From positions 62,001 to 126,000 of the forward strand of contig NZ_JACYXE010000003.1 of NCBI RefSeq assembly GCF_014857905.1: a stretch of DNA of 64,000 nt, given 5' to 3'. This stretch comes from Agilicoccus flavus (GTDB lineage Bacteria; Actinomycetota; Actinomycetes; Actinomycetales; Dermatophilaceae). A model generated the notes under the pieces. It saw only the letters and a program-made list of their open reading frames with translations. It ran no database searches and was not told the DNA's origin. A program made the position numbers and the translations under genes. Shown here piece after piece: positions 57,819 to 64,000 of this stretch (positions are counted from its first letter, which is position 1; each line of letters opens with the position of its first letter).

Positions 57819-58120
57819 GAGGTTCTCCTTCGTGAGCGTCGTGGTCCGTGCGGACGGGCCGCCCCGGACGGGGTGAACGTCTCCGCACCCGTCGATGACA
57901 CCGCGGCGGCCCGCGCCCGGACCAGACCCGGTCGAAGGGCGTACCGGCAGACCACCCTCCGACGCACCCGGCCGTACCCCGCCGCGCTCCCGCGTCCCCC
58001 GCACGTGCTCCGCGGACACCTCGGCGAGCCTCGCTCGCGGCACCGGCGAACCCGTCGACGTGAGAACATCACTCGTCGCCCCTCCGCCCGCCCGCGGGCC
58101 CGACCCCCAGGACGCCGATC
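57819..58120. other. Divergent intergenic region, nothing recognised
   Basis: About 300 bases between the broken hydrolase (minus) and the YihY-like gene (plus). No RNA gene, strong hairpin or clear promoter pair was recognised; both promoters must lie here. Confidence 0.4.
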
Positions 58121-59157
58121 ATGTCGGTCCTTCACCGGCTGGACGCCTTCCACCGCTGTCACCCGGCGTTCGGGGTGCCCCTCGCCGTCCTCTACAAGTT
58201 CCTCGACGACCAGGGCGCCTACCTCGGGGCGCTCATCGCGTTCTACGCGGCGTTCTCCATCTTCCCCATGTTCCTGCTGCTCGCGTCGGTGCTCGGTTTC
58301 GTCCTGCAGAGCCAACCGGCGCTGCAGGACGCCATCATCGACTCGGCCGTCCAGCAGGTGCCGGTGCTCGGGCCCCAGATCCAGCGCCGGGCCCTGACGG
58401 GGGACGTCTCGGCCGTGGCGATCGGCGTCGCGGGCGCCACGTACGGGTCGATCGCCGTCGCCACGGCCATCCAGAACGCGATGAACGTCGCCTGGAACGT
58501 CCGCCGCAGCCAACGCCCCAACCCGGTCGTGTTGCGCCTCAAGAGCGTGGTGCTCCTGTGCTGCCTCGGGCTGTTCGTCCTCGCGACGACGGTCCTCTCG
58601 CAGGTCGGCGGCGCCCTCGAGTCGACGACCAACCGCCTCTCCGGCGGCACCCAGGCGTTCGCGCTCGCCGGGTCGCTCGTGCTCTCGGGGCTCCTCTTCG
58701 CCCTCGTCGCGCGGATCGGCACGGCCCTCGACCTGCGGTGGCGCCAGGTCTGGCCCGGGGCGATCCTCGCGGCCGTGCTCTGGCAGGCCCTGCAGGCGGG
58801 CGGAGGTCTGTTCATCCGCGGGTACGTCGGCCGCGTGGGCGCGACCGAGGGGGTGTTCGCGCTCGTCCTCGGTCTCATGGCGTGGCTTACATCGCGTCAA
58901 TGGCCCTCGTCCTGTGCATGGAGCTCGACGTCGTCCTCGACCGCCGCCTCTACCCGCGGGCACTGCTCACGCCGATGTCGGACCGGGTCGAGCTCACCCC
59001 GGCCGACCGGCTCGCCTACACCCACCTCGTCGAGACCCAGTCGCTCAAGGGGTTCCAGAACGTCGACGTCTCCTTCGACCGCGACGGGAGGCACGGCACG
59101 GCCCGCCGCCGCCCCCGCACGCCGTCCCGCTCCCGGGGGTCGACCTCGACCCGCTGA
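58121..59157 (+). pseudogene. YihY/BrkB-family membrane protein with a frameshift near the 3' end
   Basis: The first 255 residues match the YihY/virulence factor BrkB family: FHRCHPAFGVPLAVLYKFLDDQGAYLGALIAFYAAFSIFP, further membrane helices and a WRQVWPGAILAAVLWQALQ segment. Near 58886 the frame breaks: MAWL is followed by TSRQWPSS, whereas the next frame continues YIASMALVLCMELDVVLDRRLYP and LKGFQNVDVSFDRDG to a stop at 59157. A missing base in GGCTTACATC would explain it. Without the repair the reading frame would run into cobN to 60031, which is implausible. Confidence 0.75.
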
Positions 59158-59190
59158 TACTGTCGCGTCGGGGTCGGATCCGGCCCCGAC

Positions 59191-59327
59191 GTTGGACGGC
59201 CATGGGGGAGGAAGCCGGTGCGAGTCCGGCGCGGTCCCGCCACTGTGTCCCGCGGCACGAGCGTCCGCGGCAGCCAGAGACTCCCGGCCGTCCCATCCCG
59301 GTTCGGGGCGCGGACCCCGAGAGAGGC
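59191..59327 (+). ncRNA. Cobalamin riboswitch upstream of cobN
   Basis: The conserved core is readable: GGAAGCCGGTGCGAGTCCGG followed by GCGGTCCCGCCACTGTG, and the B12-box-like GCAGCCAGAGACTCC at 59269-59283. A GATACT box at 59156-59161 could be the -10, and a hairpin GTCGGGGTC/GGCCCCGAC at 59167-59190 precedes the aptamer. It should repress cobN and the downstream chelatase gene when adenosylcobalamin is plentiful. The exact 5' limit is uncertain. Confidence 0.92.
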
Positions 59328-62300
59328 GTGAGCCACGTGTTCCTGCTGTTGTCGACCTCCGACACCGACCTGCTCTCCGCGCGCGCCGCGAACGAGGCCG
59401 ACGCGCCGGTCGGGTGGCGCTACGCCAACCCGACCCGCACGTCCGTGCAGGACCTGCCCGATTTCCTGGAAGGGACCGACCTCGTCGTCGTCCGCCTCCT
59501 CGGTGGGCGCCGCGCCTGGGAGGAGGGCCTCGACGCGCTGCTCGCGCCCGACCAGCCGCGGCCCGTCGTCGTCCTCACCGGCGAGCAGGCCCCCGACGCC
59601 GAGCTGATGAGCGCCTCGACCGTGCCCGCCGGCATCGCCGCCCAGGCCCACGCCTACCTCGCGCACGGCGGCACCGAGAACCTCGGCCGGCTCGGCGCGT
59701 TCCTCTCCGACACCGTCCTGTTCACCGGCCTCGGGTTCGACCCGCCCTCCAGCGCCCCCTCGTGGGGATCGTTGGGGTGCACGGGCGCCTGCGCCGCGAC
59801 CCCCGGACCGCGCAGCGCGTGCGGCGTCGCCGCCTGCCGGGCGTGGCGAGGAGCCGAGACGTCGCGGCCGACGGTCGCGATCCTCTACTACCGGGCCCAC
59901 CACATGAGCGGCAACACCGACTTCGTCGCCGCCCTGGCCGACGCCGTCGAGGCCGCCGGCGGGCGGGCCATGCCGCTGTACGTCGCGTCGCTGCGTGCGC
60001 CCGAGGCCGAGCTGCTGGCGACCCTGCGTGAGGCCGACGCGATCGTCACCACCGTGCTCGCCGCCGGTGGCTCGACCCCCGCCGCCGCCCAGGCGGGCGG
60101 CGACGACGAGGCCTGGGACGCGGGGGCACTCGCCGACCTCGACGTGCCGATCATCCAGGCGTTCGCACTGACGAACAGCCGCGCGCAGTGGGAGGCGAAC
60201 GGCGACGGCGTCAGCCCGCTCGACGCGGCCACGCAGATCGCCGTGCCCGAGTTCGACGGCCGGATCATCTCGGTCCCGTTCTCGTTCAAGGAGATCGACC
60301 CCGACGACCCGGCCGGGCTGCCGCGCTACGTCCCCGACCCGGAGCGGTGCGCCCGCGCTGCGGGGATCGCCGTCGCCCACGGCCGCCTGCGGCACGTGCC
60401 GGTCTCGCAGCGGCGCGTCGCCCTCGTCCTGTCGGCGTACCCGACGAAGCACGCCCGCATCGGCAACGCCGTCGGCCTCGACACCCCCGCCAGCACGATC
60501 GCCCTCATCCGGGCGATGGCGGAGGCCGGGTACGACGTCGGCCCGCTGACCGGCCCCGACGCCCTCCCGGGCCTCGAGTCCGGCAACGGCGACGAGCTCA
60601 TCCACGCGATCATCGCCCGCGGCGGCTACGACCAGGCGTGGCTCACCGACGACGAGCTCGCGCACAACCCGCTGCGCGTGCCCGTCGCCGACTATCGACG
60701 CTGGTACGCCGACGTCGACGCCGATCTGCGGGCCGACGTCGAGCGCACGTGGGGCGAGGCCCCCGGCGAGCTGTACGTCCACGAGGGGGCCGACGGCTCC
60801 GACCTCGTCTACGCCGGTCTGCGGGCGGGCAACGTCGTCCTCTTCGTCCAGCCGCCGCGCGGGTTCGGCGAGAACCCGATCGCGATCTACCACGACCCGG
60901 ACCTGCCGCCCACGCACCACTACCTCGGCATCTACCGGTGGCTGCAGGCCCGCGGCGACGACGGCGGGTTCGGCGCGGACGCCGTGGTCCACATCGGCAA
61001 GCACGGCAACCTCGAGTGGCTGCCCGGCAAGGGGGCGGCCCTGTCGAGTTCGTGCGCGCCGGACGCCGTCCTCGGCGACCTGCCGCTGGTCTACCCGTTC
61101 CTCGTCAACGACCCCGGCGAGGGCACGCAGGCCAAGCGGCGCGGCCACGCCGTCCTCGTCGACCACCTCGTGCCGCCGATGACGCGCGCCGACAGCTACG
61201 GCGACATCGCCCGCCTCGAGCAACTCCTCGACGAGTACGGCATCGTGTCGGCGATGGACCCGGCCAAGGCGCCGGCCGTCCGCCAGCAGATCTGGACGCT
61301 GCTCCAGGCCGCGAAGCTCGACCACGACCTCGGCCTGCGCGGCGACGGCCCCGACCTCGCCGACGGCGACGCCTTCGACGAGCTCGTCCTGCACGTCGAC
61401 GGCTGGCTGTGCGAGATCAAGGACGTCCAGATCCGCGGCGGCCTGCACATCCTCGGGCAGGCGCCGGAGGGGGAGCCGCGGGTGGCCCTCGTCCTCGCGA
61501 TGCTCCAGGCGAGCCAGCTCTGGGGCGGCACGAAGGCGCTGCCGGGGCTGCGCGAGGCCCTCGGCCTCGACGAGTCGCGCTCCGGGCCCCGCAACCGCAC
61601 CGACGTCGACGCGGTGGAGGCCGTGGCGCGCGACCTCGTCGAGGCGATGGAGGCGCGCGGCTGGTCGCCGGACGCGATCGAGGAGGTGGCGGCGACCGCC
61701 CGGCCCGCGATCGCCGGCGGCGAAGTGGACCACGAGGCCGTGCGCGCCATCCTGGGCTTCGCCGTGAGCGAGGTCGTGCCCCGCCTCGCCGGGACCGACG
61801 CCGAGATCGACGCCGCTCTGCACGCCCTCGGCGGCGGCTTCGTCCCGTCGGGGCCCTCGGGTTCGCCGCTGCGGGGGCTCGTCAACGTCCTGCCGACCGG
61901 TCGCAACTTCTACGCAGTCGACCCGCGCGCGATCCCCAGCCGCCTCGCCTACGAGACGGGCTGCGCCCTCGCCGAGTCGCTCGTGGCCCGCTACGTGGCC
62001 GACCGCGGCGAGGTCCCGGCGTCCGTGGGCCTGTCCCTGTGGGGGACGTCGGCGATGCGGACCGCCGGCGACGACATCGGCGAGGCGTTCGCGCTGCTCG
62101 GGATCCGCCCGGTCTGGGACGACGCCTCCCGGCGGGTCAAGGGCCTCGAGGTCGTGTCGACCGAGGAGCTCGGCCGGCCGCGGGTCGACGTCACCCTGCG
62201 CATCAGCGGCTTCTTCCGCGACGCGTTCCCGCACGCCGTCGCCCTCCTCGACGACGCCGTGCGGCTCGCGGCCGAGCAGGACGAGCCGGCCGAGCTGAAC

Positions 62301-63083
62301 TTCGTCCGCGCCCACGTGGAGGCCGACGTGGCGGCCGGGGTCGAGCACCGGGCCGCGACGACCCGCATCTTCGGCTCCCGCCCCGGCACGTACGGCGCGG
62401 GCCTGCTCGAGCTCATCGACTCCCGCGACTGGCGCACCGACGCCGACCTCGCCGCCGTGTACACGACGTGGGGCGGGTTCGCCTACGGGCGCGACCTCGC
62501 CGGCGTGCCCGCGAGCGAACAGATGACGGCCGCGTACCGGCGGATCTCCGTGGCGGCCAAGAACATCGACACCCGCGAGCACGACATCGCCGACTCCGAC
62601 GACTACTTCCAGTTCCACGGCGGCATGGTGGCGACGGTGCGGGCGCTGTCGGGGACCACCCCGGAGGCCTACATCGGCGACTCCACCCGCCCCGAGCACG
62701 TCGCGACCCGCACGCTGCTCGAGGAGACCTCGCGCGTCTTCCGCGCCCGGGTCGTCAACCCCAAGTGGCTCGAGGCGATGCGCCGCCACGGGTACAAGGG
62801 GGCGTTCGAGATGGCGGCGACCGTCGACTACCTGTTCGGGTACGACGCGACGACCGACGTCGTCGCCGACTGGATGTACGAGCGCCTCACCGCCGAGTAC
62901 GTCCTCGACGAGGAGAACCGCGAGTTCCTCGCCGCGTCGAACCCGTGGGCGCTGCACGCGATGAGCGAGCGGCTCCTCGAGGCCGTCGACCGCGGCATGT
63001 GGGCGGCGCCCGAGCCCGAGACGCTCGAGGCCCTGCGCACCGCCTACCTGCAGACCGAGGGCGACCTGGAGGAGGCGAAGTGA
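59328..63083 (+). CDS. cobN: Aerobic cobaltochelatase subunit CobN
   Basis: Large subunit of the ATP-dependent cobalt chelatase that inserts cobalt into hydrogenobyrinate a,c-diamide. GTG at 59328 follows GAGAGG after the riboswitch and gives a 1251-residue protein of normal size. Signatures include [92 protein letters not shown] and [16 protein letters not shown]. Residues 151-170 hold four cysteines (CTGAC... CGVAAC) not typical of the family. The stop overlaps the AAA+ subunit gene. Confidence 0.95.
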   Translation: MSHVFLLLSTSDTDLLSARAANEADAPVGWRYANPTRTSVQDLPDFLEGTDLVVVRLLGGRRAWEEGLDALLAPDQPRPVVVLTGEQAPDAELMSASTVPAGIAAQAHAYLAHGGTENLGRLGAFLSDTVLFTGLGFDPPSSAPSWGSLGCTGACAATPGPRSACGVAACRAWRGAETSRPTVAILYYRAHHMSGNTDFVAALADAVEAAGGRAMPLYVASLRAPEAELLATLREADAIVTTVLAAGGSTPAAAQAGGDDEAWDAGALADLDVPIIQAFALTNSRAQWEANGDGVSPLDAATQIAVPEFDGRIISVPFSFKEIDPDDPAGLPRYVPDPERCARAAGIAVAHGRLRHVPVSQRRVALVLSAYPTKHARIGNAVGLDTPASTIALIRAMAEAGYDVGPLTGPDALPGLESGNGDELIHAIIARGGYDQAWLTDDELAHNPLRVPVADYRRWYADVDADLRADVERTWGEAPGELYVHEGADGSDLVYAGLRAGNVVLFVQPPRGFGENPIAIYHDPDLPPTHHYLGIYRWLQARGDDGGFGADAVVHIGKHGNLEWLPGKGAALSSSCAPDAVLGDLPLVYPFLVNDPGEGTQAKRRGHAVLVDHLVPPMTRADSYGDIARLEQLLDEYGIVSAMDPAKAPAVRQQIWTLLQAAKLDHDLGLRGDGPDLADGDAFDELVLHVDGWLCEIKDVQIRGGLHILGQAPEGEPRVALVLAMLQASQLWGGTKALPGLREALGLDESRSGPRNRTDVDAVEAVARDLVEAMEARGWSPDAIEEVAATARPAIAGGEVDHEAVRAILGFAVSEVVPRLAGTDAEIDAALHALGGGFVPSGPSGSPLRGLVNVLPTGRNFYAVDPRAIPSRLAYETGCALAESLVARYVADRGEVPASVGLSLWGTSAMRTAGDDIGEAFALLGIRPVWDDASRRVKGLEVVSTEELGRPRVDVTLRISGFFRDAFPHAVALLDDAVRLAAEQDEPAELNFVRAHVEADVAAGVEHRAATTRIFGSRPGTYGAGLLELIDSRDWRTDADLAAVYTTWGGFAYGRDLAGVPASEQMTAAYRRISVAAKNIDTREHDIADSDDYFQFHGGMVATVRALSGTTPEAYIGDSTRPEHVATRTLLEETSRVFRARVVNPKWLEAMRRHGYKGAFEMAATVDYLFGYDATTDVVADWMYERLTAEYVLDEENREFLAASNPWALHAMSERLLEAVDRGMWAAPEPETLEALRTAYLQTEGDLEEAK

Positions 63084-64000
63084 CGGCCGGGGCCGGCGGC
63101 GCCGCCGGCATCGTCGGGAGCGTCGGCGGCGGGAGCTCGGCCGACGGACCCGCCAAGGGCGGGGGACCGGTCCTCTTCCCGTTCACCGCGGTGGTCGGCG
63201 CCGACGACCTGGGGCTCGCGCTGTGCCTGTCGGCCGTGAGCCCGGCCATCGGCGGCGTCCTCGTCCGAGGTGAGAAGGGGACCGCGAAGACGACGATGGT
63301 CCGCGGGCTCGCGCGGGTCCTGCCGCGCCACGCCGTCATCCGCGGGTGCCGGTTCGGCTGCGACCCGGCCCGCCCCGACCCGGCCTGCCCCGACACCGAT
63401 CGCCACGAGACGGCCGTGCCGGCGGTCGAGCGCGCGACGCCGCTCGTCGAGCTGCCCGTGGGTGCGAGCGAGGACCGCGTCGTCGGGTCGCTGCACCTCG
63501 ACGCCCTGCTCTCGAGCGGGCGGGTGTCGTTCGAGCCGGGGCTGCTCGCCGCCGCGAACCGCGGGGTCCTCTACGTCGACGAGGTCAACCTCCTGCCCGA
63601 CCACCTCGTGGACACCCTGCTCGACGCGGCCGCCACCGGCACCGCCCGCGTCGAGCGCGAGGGCGTCTCCGTCGGCCACGCGGCCCGGTTCGTCCTCGTC
63701 GGGACGATGAACCCCGAGGAGGGGGATCTGCGCCCGCAGCTCCTCGACCGCTTCGGGCTCGTCGTCGACGTCGCCGCGAGCCGCGACCCCCGCTCCCGCG
63801 TCGAGGTCATGCGGCGCCGCCTCGGTTTCGAGGCCGACCCGTCGGGGTTCGCGGCGCGGTACGCGGCGTCGGAGGAGCGGCTGACCGAGCGGATCGCGCG
63901 CGCCCGGGCCGCCGCGCCCGGTGTGGGCCTGCCCGACGCGGCGATGACGAAGATCGCGACGATCTGCGCCGAGTTCGACGTCGACGGGCTCCGCGGCGAC
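63080..64000 (+). CDS. Mg-chelatase-type AAA+ subunit, probable cobalt chelatase partner (partial)
   Basis: The first 307 residues of a ChlI/BchI-type ATPase; the gene runs past the window end. GTG at 63080 overlaps the cobN stop. After about 30 Gly/Ala residues comes [21 protein letters not shown], Walker [10 protein letters not shown] (64-72), Walker [17 protein letters not shown] near residues 163-178 and [20 protein letters not shown] with the arginine finger. In actinobacteria a ChlID-like fusion next to cobN replaces CobS/CobT as the chelatase motor; a C-terminal VWA domain is expected beyond the window. Confidence 0.9.
   Translation, partial: MTAGAGGAAGIVGSVGGGSSADGPAKGGGPVLFPFTAVVGADDLGLALCLSAVSPAIGGVLVRGEKGTAKTTMVRGLARVLPRHAVIRGCRFGCDPARPDPACPDTDRHETAVPAVERATPLVELPVGASEDRVVGSLHLDALLSSGRVSFEPGLLAAANRGVLYVDEVNLLPDHLVDTLLDAAATGTARVEREGVSVGHAARFVLVGTMNPEEGDLRPQLLDRFGLVVDVAASRDPRSRVEVMRRRLGFEADPSGFAARYAASEERLTERIARARAAAPGVGLPDAAMTKIATICAEFDVDGLRGD

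Noticed and set aside
58914-60031. Reading the YihY-like gene as one 636-codon gene
   Set aside because: After 58886 this frame loses family similarity, crosses the cobalamin riboswitch and overlaps cobN; a frameshift explains the data better.
59016-62957. 1313-codon minus-strand frame opposite cobN
   Set aside because: Shadow of cobN with repetitive Val/Glu/Arg composition and no conserved motif.

Overview
The window is about 75 percent G+C, uses GTG starts freely, packs genes with ATGA/GTGA overlaps, and carries actinobacterial marker genes (mIHF, degenerate PriA, leaderless promoters). It fits a Micrococcales actinobacterium. A family near Dermatophilaceae/Intrasporangiaceae is only a guess. 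Two chemoreceptors suggest a motile organism. No rRNA, tRNA, CRISPR array, transposase or phage gene was seen.

Layout. 1-9497: pyrimidine operon (end of pyrB, pyrC, carA, carB, pyrK, pyrD of class 1B, pyrF) ending with an AroQ chorismate mutase. 9568-21333: housekeeping genes mihF, gmk, rpoZ, coaBC, metK, priA, def, fmt, rsmB, rpe and a 2'-5' RNA ligase. 21566-29435: an FMN-riboswitch riboflavin operon (ribD, ribE, ribM/pnuC, ribBA, ribH) followed by hisE, hisG and a PH-domain protein. A toxin-antitoxin pair lies on each side of this block (Phd/RelE type before, VapBC after). 29493-36674: a tripartite tricarboxylate transporter (tctCBA), a small universal stress protein, an FUSC-type membrane protein, hisF and a DUF5996 protein. 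36675-41335: a hairpin-rich intergenic stretch, two chemoreceptors with abnormal C-termini, and a cytochrome P450. 41514-64000: an aerobic (late-cobalt-insertion) cobalamin region: cobL, cobM, cobK, cobIJ fusion, cobH, cobG, cobN and a Mg-chelatase-type AAA+ subunit that runs off the window. Unrelated genes are interspersed: a secreted M14-like peptidase, TetR with paired SMR transporters, an epoxide hydrolase, a PIG-L deacetylase, SppA and a YihY-like protein. A cobalamin riboswitch stands before cobN.

How the genes work together. The pyr operon makes UMP, with PyrK passing DHODH electrons to NAD+. The rib operon makes and imports riboflavin under FMN control. The cob genes cover precorrin-2 to hydrogenobyrinic acid and cobalt chelation, apart from CobA/CobF and the later amidation and nucleotide-loop steps, which are not in the window.

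Unusual points. (1) CobG carries four 54-bp (18-residue) in-frame tandem repeats, and the repeat core also occurs in the intergenic region before def. (2) Several genes look damaged: a Tat-exported hydrolase with two compensating frameshifts, a YihY gene with one frameshift, a VOC gene with an internal deletion, and two chemoreceptors with aberrant or short ends. (3) At least nine genes have a TANNNT box 6-8 nt before the start codon, which suggests widespread leaderless transcription. (4) A perfect 11-bp hairpin sits where the rpoZ transcript should begin. No clearly new multi-gene system was identified; the CobG repeat is the strongest candidate for something undescribed.
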